Shown here: positions 1-8,600 of the stretch, one piece after another
Position numbering within the stretch: the first letter of the stretch is position 1
Layout: each line of letters starts with the position of its first letter
Assembly (NCBI GenBank): GCA_910589125.1
Contig: CAJURX010000004.1
Coordinates: forward strand, 1 to 64,000
Reading direction: 5' to 3'
Source: an uncultured Eggerthellaceae bacterium
Lineage (GTDB): Bacteria > Actinomycetota > Coriobacteriia > Coriobacteriales > Eggerthellaceae
Length of the DNA: 64,000 bases
Position numbers and translations under genes: made by a program
Notes under the pieces: model-generated
The model's database searches: none
The model's input: the letters and a program-made list of their open reading frames with translations, nothing else
What the model was told of the DNA's origin: nothing

Positions 1-2
1 AT

Positions 3-77
3 GGTCGAGTGGCGCAGCGGGAGCGCAGGTGCCTTACAAGCACAAGGTCGGGGGTTCAAATCCCTCCTCGACCACCA
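3..77 (+). tRNA. tRNA-Val (anticodon UAC)
   Basis: A complete cloverleaf can be drawn. The acceptor stem GGTCGAG (3-9) pairs with CTCGACC (67-73), the D stem is GCGC/GCGC, the anticodon loop CTTACAA (33-39) carries TAC at 35-37, and the T arm has the loop TTCAAAT. The discriminator is A74 and CCA is encoded at 75-77. The outermost anticodon-stem pair is a G28/A44 mismatch, leaving four good pairs; the rest is canonical, so the gene is probably functional. A strong hairpin terminator follows. Confidence 0.93.
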
Positions 78-88
78 TCGATGCATCA

Positions 89-118
89 GGGCCGCAACGA
101 AGTTGCGGCCCTTTCGTT
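89..118 (+). terminator. Rho-independent terminator of the tRNA-Val gene
   Basis: A perfect 10-bp stem GGGCCGCAAC (89-98) / GTTGCGGCCC (102-111) with a GAA loop is followed by TTTCGTT. It lies 11 bases after the tRNA CCA end, and on the other strand it also lies beyond the vapC stop codon. Confidence 0.85.
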
Positions 119-152
119 CATCTGACCGCAACGGGCACCCACGATGCGCGCC

Positions 153-560
153 CTACAGATCGACCTCTTCCCAATCCTCCACAGCAAGGCCGGGGACACG
201 AGAGAACTCGCGCACGTTCCGTGTTATGAGCGTTGCCTGAGAGGCGATGGCCGTCGCCGCTATCAACATGTCATTCGGCCCTATCAGCATCCCCTCCTTG
301 CGCAACGCATCTCGGAGGCTCCCGTACGCTCGGGCGCAGCGCTCGTCGAAGGGCAGGATGGAGAACGGAGCCAAGAAGAGCTCGGTCATATGACGCGTCC
401 TCTGAGGATGCTGGCTCTTGTTGATGCCGAACTCCAGCTCTGCCAAGACGATGGCAGGGATAGCGAACTGCTTGGGGTCGAGCTGGCGCATCAACCGATG
501 CACATTCGGCAGCCTTCCCCGCATGAGGTCAACGCATATGCATGTGTCCAGAGCGTACAT
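153..560 (-). CDS. vapC: PIN-domain RNase toxin (VapC family)
   Basis: 135-residue PIN-domain protein, the usual VapC length. VapC toxins are Mg-dependent ribonucleases held inactive by a co-encoded antitoxin. The fold signatures are visible: MYALDTC at the N-terminus with Asp5, the AELEFG helix with Glu41, GPNDMLIA with Asp97 and the late TRNVREF segment with Asn115. The ATG at 560 was chosen because it places the first catalytic Asp at residue 5; another ATG at 584 would add eight residues and overlap the antitoxin. It directly follows the antitoxin gene (stop at 562), so the two are one unit. The RNA target cannot be told from sequence. Confidence 0.88.
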   Translation of the reverse strand: MYALDTCICVDLMRGRLPNVHRLMRQLDPKQFAIPAIVLAELEFGINKSQHPQRTRHMTELFLAPFSILPFDERCARAYGSLRDALRKEGMLIGPNDMLIAATAIASQATLITRNVREFSRVPGLAVEDWEEVDL

Positions 561-561
561 C

Positions 562-795
562 TCAGAACCAGTCACAATCGTCATCGAGAGCCTGGTCCAA
601 TGGGTCAGAGATATCAGGGAAGTCGGGCAAGCATCCGTAGGCGCGATCCCAATACCCCTCAGGCCATCCGCCAGATGCCTCCTCTTGCTTGATCAGCTGA
701 GAAGCATATCGAGACAGCGATATGCCCTGATGGCGGGCGCGCGTCCGCAGCATTTCCATGGTAGGGTCATCCAAGTAGAGCGAGAGCTGCGGCAT
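562..795 (-). CDS. vapB: Probable VapB-type antitoxin (ribbon-helix-helix-like N-terminus)
   Basis: 77-residue protein immediately upstream of the PIN toxin. The N-terminus (MPQLSLYLDD, then a helix with MEMLRTRARHQGIS and SRYASQLI) looks like a ribbon-helix-helix DNA-binding half. The C-terminal half is acidic and aromatic (PDFPDISDP, DDDCDWF), as expected for the segment that wraps around a basic toxin. By family analogy it neutralises the toxin and autorepresses the operon. The ATG at 795 is preceded by GAGGCGG. The antitoxin role rests mainly on size and gene order. Confidence 0.72.
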   Translation of the reverse strand: MPQLSLYLDDPTMEMLRTRARHQGISLSRYASQLIKQEEASGGWPEGYWDRAYGCLPDFPDISDPLDQALDDDCDWF

Positions 796-868
796 GCTGA
801 CCGCCTCCTCGAAGATGCAGGGCAAGTATATGGTCCAAGTATACCACCGCTCACCCCACGGTGTTCCC

Positions 869-1588
869 TCAGACCAGCTTGCGCTCCCCCAGGTCGAAGA
901 GCTCGTAGAGCACCACGCCCATGACAGCCATGGCCACGATGCCAGAGAACATCCGCGGGTACTCCAGCATGGACCACGAATGCATGATGTAGTAGCCAAG
1001 CCCGGTGGAACCAGCCATGGACTCAGCGATGAAGAGGATCGCCACTGCGGTGCCCGTGCTCACGCGCAGGGCAGAGAACAGAGCCGGCAACGTAGCCGGC
1101 ACGATGACATGGAAGAACACCAGACGCTCGCTGCCGCCCAGGGAGCGCATGGCTTCGATGGTCTGCTGAGGCACCGCACGCGCCGCATCGCGCATGGTGA
1201 CCGTCATCTGGAAGAACACGGCGATGGCGATGAGGATGACCTTCGCCTCTCCTCCCAACCCGAAGAATACGAAGAGCACGGGCAAGAAGACGATCTTCGG
1301 CACGGGATAGAGGATGTAGGCCACCGGAGCCACGAATCGGTCCACCTGGGGCAGCATCCCCGAGAAGAGCCCGAACGGCGCTCCCAGCACCGTCCCTATC
1401 GCGAGGCCTGCGAGCAGGCGGCCTAAGCTGATGGCGAACTGCGGGGCCAACGTTCCCGCATTGTCCACCAATTCTTGCGCAGTCTGCACTGGTCCCGGCA
1501 GCGCGGGCGAGGCCACCGCAACAGCGAGCAGCCCCCATGCGATGAGCACGAAGGCTGTCGCCCACACATATCCAACCGCTCTGCGCAT
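869..1588 (-). CDS. ABC transporter permease, NitT/TauT (SsuC/TauC) type
   Basis: 239-residue integral membrane protein with about six hydrophobic segments and the permease cytoplasmic-loop signature around AARAVPQQTIEAMRSLGGSERLVFFHVIVP (EAA loop), which contacts the ATPase. Family members import nitrate, sulfonates, taurine or pyrimidine precursors. It starts 24 bases after the stop codon of the binding-protein gene, with AGAGG before the ATG at 1588, so the two are co-transcribed. No ATP-binding subunit lies on either side: the next gene downstream is the antitoxin and the next upstream is a cation exporter. The ATPase must be encoded elsewhere or the system is incomplete. Confidence 0.88.
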   Translation of the reverse strand: MRRAVGYVWATAFVLIAWGLLAVAVASPALPGPVQTAQELVDNAGTLAPQFAISLGRLLAGLAIGTVLGAPFGLFSGMLPQVDRFVAPVAYILYPVPKIVFLPVLFVFFGLGGEAKVILIAIAVFFQMTVTMRDAARAVPQQTIEAMRSLGGSERLVFFHVIVPATLPALFSALRVSTGTAVAILFIAESMAGSTGLGYYIMHSWSMLEYPRMFSGIVAMAVMGVVLYELFDLGERKLV

Positions 1589-1612
1589 GGCCTCTTTGGC
1601 TGTCAGTCGGCT

Positions 1613-2650
1613 CTAGCTGACCGTGAATGCACCGGTAGCGGCATCATAGGTCACACCTTCGCCACCATAGCCCTTCTCCTGCATCCACGCGATGACCGGC
1701 GCCACCATGTCATCCGTAGGGTGCAGATACTCATCATCTGCAGTCGTAGCGAGAGGATACGTGCTGATGGGGTACTCATCCGCAACAGCTTCGTTGATGT
1801 TGGCATTCTCGACGAGCAGCGTGCGATAAGCCTCAGGCGTCGCATTGCAAAGGATGGCTGCCGCCCCCCATGCACCCGCCACGGCCTTGACCGCCTCAGG
1901 ATGCTCTTCGGCGAACGCCGCGCGAGCCACCATGACAGACTGGGAGAGGTTGCCTCCTTGCGTATCATCAGCGATGAGCTTCATGCCATTCGCCTCGCCC
2001 AACGTGAGCAAGGATGCGGGCAGCGCCGCTCCGGCAAGCTTGCCGCTTGCCACAAGGCCGTACCTCTCAGGCAGGCTCGCTACCTCCACGGCAGGGATCG
2101 CGCCCGGTTCAAGGCCCACTTCCTCGCACAGCTTGTCGAACACATACTCAGGCACCGTATTGCCTGCAACGCCAACGCCGAAGCCCTCAGGCGCATCGCC
2201 GCTCGCCCCATAGGCAGCCATCTCCGCCAACGTGCTATAAGGCGCATCCGCCGGTGCCAGAACGCCGAAGCGCCCTTGATCGGCCACGTCGCCCAGGGTG
2301 ACCCACTCCATCACGACAGGCGCACCGGATTCGCAGAGCTTCACCGCGCGCATGATGTCGGTCATGGCCATGTCCACCTCGCCCGCGGTGATGGCAGCAG
2401 ACAGGCTCTGAGCGGAATCGAACGAGACGACCTCGGCATCCACGCCCACCTCAGCGAACAAACCCTCTTGCTCCGCTATCCACATGGGCAGGATGTCCTC
2501 GGTAGGCATCGTGCCGATGCGCACGGCTGTCTCGGTCGGCGCCTCTTCTTGAGGATCAACTGCTGGAGCAGAACAACCCACCATTCCGGCAGCCATCATC
2601 ACAGTCAACGCACACGTGAGCGCAAAACGCCTTAAACCCGATCGAGCCAT
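1613..2650 (-). CDS. Substrate-binding lipoprotein, NitT/TauT-type ABC transporter
   Basis: 345-residue periplasmic-type binding protein. It has a lipoprotein signal peptide: basic MARSGLRR, a hydrophobic stretch, then the lipobox region AGMVGC. The mature part starts with the family pattern IGTMPTEDILPMWIAEQEGLFAEVGVDAE and continues with SAQSLSAAITAGEVDMAMTD, typical of SsuA/TauA/ThiY-like proteins. The start at 2650 was chosen because GGAGGTGGTC precedes that ATG; upstream in-frame codons would spoil the signal peptide. It is the first gene of the operon with the permease at 869-1588. The ligand is not predictable from sequence. Confidence 0.87.
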   Translation of the reverse strand: MARSGLRRFALTCALTVMMAAGMVGCSAPAVDPQEEAPTETAVRIGTMPTEDILPMWIAEQEGLFAEVGVDAEVVSFDSAQSLSAAITAGEVDMAMTDIMRAVKLCESGAPVVMEWVTLGDVADQGRFGVLAPADAPYSTLAEMAAYGASGDAPEGFGVGVAGNTVPEYVFDKLCEEVGLEPGAIPAVEVASLPERYGLVASGKLAGAALPASLLTLGEANGMKLIADDTQGGNLSQSVMVARAAFAEEHPEAVKAVAGAWGAAAILCNATPEAYRTLLVENANINEAVADEYPISTYPLATTADDEYLHPTDDMVAPVIAWMQEKGYGGEGVTYDAATGAFTVS

Positions 2651-2735
2651 GACCACCTCCATAGAGAAGAGCCCCTCGCACGCGCATCGCGATCGGAAGG
2701 GCTCACTTACGATACATGTGATTATATGCACACCC

Positions 2736-3644
2736 TCAGCCCTCTTGGCGCTCGGCTTCCGTATCCGGTTCGATATGGACGAGGACCTCTTGCACCTCAG
2801 GATATGCTGCCTTGATGGCCTGCTCGATCCGATCCGCTACCTCATGGGCACATGCCACGCTCATGTTCGGGTCGACGAGCAGATGCAGATCCGCATATAC
2901 CTCTGATTCCGTGCCCCGCGTGCGCACGCGATGGATATGGCGAACGCCATCGACCGACTCCGCCGTAGCCCTCAGGTCCTCAGCAGAGATGCGGGAATAA
3001 TCGGACAGCGTCCGGAACGCTCGGCGGAACACGCCGATGGCTGATATCAGGATGAACACGGTGACGATGAGCGCCATCACCGGATCTGCCATGGGAAAGC
3101 CCAGCGTCACGAGGACAAGCCCGATGATGACCCCGATGGAGACGAACGCATCCGAGAGCGTATGGGCAGCATCGGCGCACAGGATCTCGCTCCCCAAGCG
3201 CTTGCCCGCTCGGCGCTCTGCGAACGATACGCCCAGGTTCACCGCCAAGGTCCCCACCATGACCACGAAGGATGCCACCGTCACCTGCGCCGTGTAGTCG
3301 CCGCTCGCAAGACGCGCTGCAGCACCCGTGCCCACCTCGAACGCCGCCACGAGCAGGAGCACGCCGATGACGAGCGACCCGTATGTCTCGAACTTGGAGT
3401 GCCCATAGGGATGGCTCTCATCCGCTGGGCGCGAGGCAAGCGCTATCCCCACGAGCCCGACGACATTGCCCAAGGTATCGAATACGGAATGGATGCCATC
3501 AGCCTGCATGGACGCAGAGCCTGAGGCAAGCCCATAGAAGAACTTGGCCGCCGCTACTGCCAGATTGAGCACGAGGACGATCCACAATACGCGCTCGACG
3601 CGCCGGGTGCGTTCCTCCTTGCGATCCGTCATAGCCGCAGTCAT
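2736..3644 (-). CDS. Cation diffusion facilitator (CDF) family metal exporter
   Basis: 302 residues with six transmembrane segments and a soluble C-terminal domain, the standard CDF layout. The family exports Zn, Fe, Mn, Co or Cd against proton influx. The metal-site motifs are present: ADGIHSVFD in TM2 (an HxxxD-like pair) and ADAAHTLSD in TM5. SHPYGHSKFE after TM2 is the typical loop. The C-terminal ferredoxin-like domain (VDGVRHIHRVRTRG to VLVHIEPD) is the metal-sensing dimerisation module. GAGG precedes the ATG at 3644. The metal cannot be assigned. It lies 85 bases upstream of the binding-lipoprotein gene and probably forms its own unit. Confidence 0.92.
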   Translation of the reverse strand: MTAAMTDRKEERTRRVERVLWIVLVLNLAVAAAKFFYGLASGSASMQADGIHSVFDTLGNVVGLVGIALASRPADESHPYGHSKFETYGSLVIGVLLLVAAFEVGTGAAARLASGDYTAQVTVASFVVMVGTLAVNLGVSFAERRAGKRLGSEILCADAAHTLSDAFVSIGVIIGLVLVTLGFPMADPVMALIVTVFILISAIGVFRRAFRTLSDYSRISAEDLRATAESVDGVRHIHRVRTRGTESEVYADLHLLVDPNMSVACAHEVADRIEQAIKAAYPEVQEVLVHIEPDTEAERQEG

Positions 3645-3672
3645 GTCAACCTCGCGTGGATGAAGCTCAGAC

Positions 3673-4092
3673 CTAGATGACCTTGCCCTTGCAGTGGTCG
3701 ATCACATGCTGGAGTATCTGGGACTCGCGGCCATGGAACTCGCGCTTGCGGGCGACGAGCTTGCCGTCCACGGGCTCCTCATAGGCGATGGTCGCGCATT
3801 CGAAGCGCGTGACCTTATGAGCGCCATCAACGGAGAAGCACTCCTCTTCCATCTTCACAGGGTAGAGCGCCTTGACGAGCTTCGGGTTGAATACGGTCTT
3901 GAACTCATCCTTGTCGTCCAGGTAGATGGCGATGCACTTCGTCTCGCCGATCTGGTTGGCAGAGAGCCCCGCCACGTCCTCCATGGATGCCGCCGTCTCC
4001 ATCAGGTCGTCCACGATGCCCATATCGTCGATCGTGGCCTTATCGCACGGCTTCGACAGGACCTCCACGTCCTTGATTATCTCCTTGACCAT
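3673..4092 (-). CDS. Peptide deformylase-like protein lacking the catalytic glutamate
   Basis: 139 residues with the three deformylase motifs in order: GLSANQIG (42-49, family GLAAxQxG), EEECFS (82-87, family EGCLS, metal-ligand Cys85) and QHVIDH (128-133, family HExDH). The metal ligands Cys85, His129 and His133 are kept, but the general-base Glu after His129 is Val130; the codon is GTG where GAG would give Glu. Peptide deformylases remove N-formyl groups from nascent chains; loss of this Glu normally abolishes that activity. It is closest in my memory to a short deformylase-like subfamily of anaerobes starting MVKEIIKD. The start at 4092 is preceded by AGGAAG. It may bind a metal or formyl-peptide without catalysis; a true deformylase should be elsewhere in the genome. 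Confidence 0.83.
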   Translation of the reverse strand: MVKEIIKDVEVLSKPCDKATIDDMGIVDDLMETAASMEDVAGLSANQIGETKCIAIYLDDKDEFKTVFNPKLVKALYPVKMEEECFSVDGAHKVTRFECATIAYEEPVDGKLVARKREFHGRESQILQHVIDHCKGKVI

Positions 4093-4346
4093 GGCTTCCT
4101 GCCTTCCTTTCGGCTCCATTTGCACATGAGGGACACTATAGCATCTACCTCACGCCCTTCAGAGGATCTCCGCATCGCCGATCAACGACAAGGGAACGAG
4201 AGCGCATGCGCTCGGAAACATCGGAGCCGCGAGGCACCATGGCCACCAGATCGCGCCTATGATCCATCCTGCTAACTCGATTCGTCTCAACGAATGCGCC
4301 AGAGCGCCCTCCGGGGCGATTTGGCGTTTCCCAAGGAGGGTCCACC

Positions 4347-4655
4347 ATGCAAGAGGTTCTGGATCAAGCAAGCTTCGATGAGAAGGTGCTCACAGCGCCC
4401 GGAAAGGTGCTCGTGGAGTTCTTCGCCACCTGGTGTCCGCATTGCCGCAGGATGCAGCCCATCTTAGATGACGCAGCCGCCCAGATCGCTGATCGGTGCG
4501 CCGTCTACCAAGTGGACGTGGACAAGTCCCCCGACCTGGCCGCACGATATGCGCCGAACGGGTTTCCCACCTACGTCCTGTTCGTAGACGGCACCTGCAC
4601 CAAGACTGTCACCGGAGAGCAGACGGAAGCCGCCCTCGTGGACATGGCCTCCTAA
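4347..4655 (+). CDS. Thioredoxin-like protein (WCPHC active site)
   Basis: 102 residues, the size of a single thioredoxin domain, no signal peptide, so cytoplasmic. The active site is WCPHC (Cys30, Cys33), the dipeptide of DsbA-like or glutaredoxin-like proteins, rather than the WCGPC of canonical thioredoxin; this usually raises the redox potential. The cis-proline region reads NGFPTYVLF. AAGGAGGG precedes the ATG. Its stop overlaps that of the converging gene at 4652 by three bases. Likely a dithiol-disulfide oxidoreductase of unknown partner. Confidence 0.9.
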   Translation: MQEVLDQASFDEKVLTAPGKVLVEFFATWCPHCRRMQPILDDAAAQIADRCAVYQVDVDKSPDLAARYAPNGFPTYVLFVDGTCTKTVTGEQTEAALVDMAS

Positions 4656-5377
4656 GCGTCGATCACCATCTCGGGATCGTCGCGCGTGATGATCCCCTTC
4701 GCGAAGATCTGCGCACCCAGCTCCTCGCTCACCATCTCCGCCATCTCGTCGAGCGCCGTTCGCAGATCGCAAGAGCGCTTCGGATCGACGGATTCGATGA
4801 TGAGGAACGCCTTCTCCGAATCATCCGTGAGCGCCGTGCGCTGCCCGTCCCGCCAATTCCAGCACCGGCAGATGGCACCCGCGTCATCCAGATAGCAGAG
4901 CTCGCCTTCGAGCGTCGGAGAGTCCTCCTCATCCCCGAGAGCGCGGAACGCATCCCCGCCCTCCGTGATGCGCAGGTGGATATCACCCTCCATGGCATCG
5001 ATATCCTCACCACCCACAGGCAGCGCATGCTTCAAGGAGATGATGTTGTACATATCCACGAGCGGCGTGATGGAGCCCACGGGATTGCCCTTGAGGACGC
5101 GCTTGAGCAGATTCTCGACGCTCGACCGTGCGCCCTTCTTCGTCTTGAACGCCTTGTACGCCTCGCGCCAGACCGCCACCACCTCGTTCTCAGATATGGT
5201 GTTCGAGGTCAGATGCTGGTCAGCTGCCTCGTTCGCTTGGATGAGGCGGCGGCGCAGCTCCTTCGCGGATGCCTCGGATACCTGGCTCGCGGGCTTCATG
5301 CCCTGAGCCACCACGACGCCGATCTCAGCTTCCGGGAACAGCTCCCAGAACGAATCCTCTGCCACGAATCGCTTCAT
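4652..5377 (-). CDS. B3/B4 tRNA-editing-domain protein
   Basis: 241 residues resembling the stand-alone B3/B4 domain of phenylalanyl-tRNA synthetase beta subunits: FPEAEIGVVVAQG near the N-terminus, then a helical part, NPVGSITPLVDMYNIISLKHALPVGGED (the conserved core with a Asn-x-x-S turn) and LTDDSEKAFLIIE near the end. Such stand-alone proteins are thought to bind or edit misacylated tRNA or free amino acids, though few have been characterised. TAGGAGGCGATC precedes the ATG at 5377. Monocistronic, converging on the thioredoxin gene. Domain assignment is fairly safe; cellular role is not. Confidence 0.78.
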   Translation of the reverse strand: MKRFVAEDSFWELFPEAEIGVVVAQGMKPASQVSEASAKELRRRLIQANEAADQHLTSNTISENEVVAVWREAYKAFKTKKGARSSVENLLKRVLKGNPVGSITPLVDMYNIISLKHALPVGGEDIDAMEGDIHLRITEGGDAFRALGDEEDSPTLEGELCYLDDAGAICRCWNWRDGQRTALTDDSEKAFLIIESVDPKRSCDLRTALDEMAEMVSEELGAQIFAKGIITRDDPEMVIDA

Positions 5378-5612
5378 GATCGCCTCCTAAGACGACGAAC
5401 GCCTCGCAAGGACGCGTCTTCTCAGGCCTAATGACACGTCCGCGAGGCGAACCTTGGCGCTTACCCGGCGGCAAGCTATGTTGATGCCCGCATCATAGCG
5501 CATCCAGGCGCTGATGGGGAGAGCACACAGATGCGGCCGTCGCGCCCGCAGCGCACCTCTTGTCACATCTCTCAACGCATGCGCGCAGGGGCATCAGTGC
5601 TACCATCCTCCC

Positions 5613-8600
5613 ATGGAAGATGACCAGAGAACAGCCAGCGCCCTCTCCTCGTTCACGCCTGCCGTGGCAGAGTGGTTCACGTCCGCCTTCCACGAACCCA
5701 CGGACATCCAAGCACGCGCGTGGGAGGCCATCCGCAAGGGCGACAACACCCTGGTCATCGCACCCACTGGATCCGGAAAGACGCTCGCAGCATTCCTGTC
5801 GGCCATAGATGCGATCGCCGCAGACAAGGCGAAGGCAACGGGATCAGCACCGCGAGCAGCAGGCACCCGCATCCTGTACGTCTCTCCGCTGAAAGCGCTC
5901 GGAGCAGACGTCGAACGCAACCTCTCGGCTCCCCTCGCAGCCATCGCAGCGCGCCAGGCAGCGGCATCGGATGCATCCGTCGCACAGATCACCGTGGGCG
6001 TCCGCACCGGGGACACGCCCCCGTCCGTCCGCGCGCGGCTCGTGCGCAACCCACCTGACATCCTCATCACCACGCCTGAGTCCCTCTACCTCATGCTGAC
6101 CTCCAAGGCGCGCTCAGCGCTCTCCACGATCCAGACCGTCATCGTGGATGAGCTGCACTCCATCGCCGGCACGAAGCGCGGCACGCACTTCTCCCTCTCC
6201 TTGGAGCGCCTTGACGCGCTGCTCGAGGAGCCTGCTCAGCGCATCGGGCTCTCCGCGACCATCAAGCCCGTGGACACAGCGGCGAAGTTCCTCGGCGGGA
6301 CGCATCCGGTGAGCGTCGTGCAAGACGATTCCCCACCCGCATTCGACCTGAGCGTCATCGTGCCCGTCAAGGACATGACGAACGTCCAGCCCTTCACGGG
6401 CAGCTCGGGATTCACGGGCATGCACCCCACCAGGAAGGTCACAGCCCAAGAGGCTTGGAAGACCGATAGCGCGCTCAAGGCGCATCTGCGCTCGAAGGCA
6501 TCGCAGACCAGCGCGCAAGCAGCTGGCATGGCGGATACGGATACAAGCACGAGCACGAGCCTAAGCGCAGGCGCGCATGCAGGGACAGACGTATCCGGGA
6601 GCGCAGCCGACGCATCTCCTCAGTCCGTCCCCGACACGCGCCTCGGGTCGGCCACCATCTGGCCCTACATCGAATCGTCCGTGCTGGACCAGGTGCTCGC
6701 CCACAGGTCCACCATCGTGTTCGTGAACTCACGTGGCGTCTGCGAGCATCTGACGGCGCGCTTGAACGAAGCCTACGCGAAGCGGCAAGGACGCACATCG
6801 CCCTCCTCTGCACATACATTAGAGGGCATGGCCATCCGCTCGGAGATGCGATCGACCACGCTGCTCGTCGCTGCATCCGAAGAGCCCATCGCGAAGGCCC
6901 ACCACGGCTCCGTCTCGAAGGAGCATCGCCAGCGCATCGAACACGAGCTCAAATCCGGTCAGCTCAGATGCGTCGTTGCCACCTCCAGCTTGGAGCTCGG
7001 CATAGACATGGGAGAGGTGGACCTGGTCATCCAAGTGGCAGCCCCCTTCTCGGTATCCAGCGGCCTGCAGCGCATCGGGCGCGCGAACCATCAGGTGGAT
7101 GGCAAGTCCCTCGGGCTGATCTACCCGCGCACGCGCCACGAGATCCTGGATACCGCATTCGTCACCGAGGGCATGTTCGCAGGCACCATCGAGGAGACGC
7201 GCCTCGTAGAGGACGCGCTGGACGTGCTCGCTCAGCAAACGGCAGCTGAGGTGGCCGCCCACCCTGAGGGCCTGGATCCCGATGCGTGGTATGGCCTCGT
7301 ACGGCGCTCGGCATGCTATGAGCACCTTGGGCGCGCTCCCTTCGATGCCGTGATCGCCATGCTCGCAGGTGCCTCCTCCCTTGAGGAGGGCGCCTCCTTC
7401 GCACCGCGCGTGGACTACGACCGCGCCGCGGACCTCTTGAAGCCGCTGCCCCGCACCCAGAAGCTCGCCATCAACGCAGCAGGGACCATTCCCGACCGCG
7501 GCCTCTACCCGGTCATGCTCGCCACGGGATCCGAGAAGGGCGGCCGCAAGCGCGTAGGCGAGCTGGACGAGGAGATGGTCCACGAATCCCGCATCGGAGA
7601 TGTCATCATCTTGGGCACGAGCACGTGGCGCATCACCGAGATAACGAATGACCGCGTCGTCGTTGCCCCTGCCCCTGGCCGCACAGCGCGCTTGCCGTTC
7701 TGGCACGGCGAGGGCACCGGGCGCTCCCTTGAGGCTGGCCGCCGTCGCGGTGCGCTGCAACGGCGGCTGAGCGCTGCCACGGGCAAGGACGGCACCCTGG
7801 ATGACCCCCTGGCATCCGAGCTCTCCTCGCTCGGCTTCGACGAGAACGGCCTTGAGAACCTCGGAGCCCTCATAGCCCTACAGCGATCCGATACCGGAGC
7901 CCTCCCCTCCGACGAGCTCGTCATCTTAGAGGTCTGCCCCGATGAGACGGGTGCGTGGTATCTGGTCATCCACTCGCCCTTCGGGAAGCGCGTCCACGAG
8001 CCGTGGGCCCTCGCCATCAGCCAGCGCATGAGCGCACGGTACGGGTTCGACCCTCAGAGCGCCACGAGCGACGACGGTATCATCCTGCGCATCCCCTTTG
8101 AAGAGGACAGCACCATCACGCCCGATCTCGTCCAGTTCGCACCGGATGAGATCGCCGATATCGTGTCCGCCACCGTCACGGGGACGGCGCTCTTCGCGGG
8201 ACGCTTCCGCGAATGCGCTGCACGCGCGCTGCTCATGGGCACGTCTGCACCTGGCAAGCGCACACCCCTTTGGCAGCAGCGGATGCGCGCAGGCCAGCTA
8301 TTGGAAGCGGTGCGCCACGACCCCAGCTTCCCCATCTACATCGAGGCCATCCGAGAATGCCTGGATGACGTCTACGACCTGCACGGGCTCTGCGCGCTCA
8401 TGGAGGACCTGGAGACGCGCACCGTCACCGTGCGCGTCGTGCGCACCGAGCGGCCATCCCCGCTCGCATCACCACTGCTGTTCGGCTATGTGGCCGATCA
8501 TATCTATGACCTTGACATGCCCCATGGCGAACGGAACCGAGCGCTGCTGTCCGTGGACCCCGACCTCCTCGGAGAGCTCTTGGGCATGCCCGATGCCCTA

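Noticed and set aside
4200..4213. Palindrome GAGCGCATGCGCTC between two divergent genes
   Set aside because: It is a perfect 14-mer but made of GCGC-rich sequence that is common in this genome; no promoter or regulator ties it to a function.
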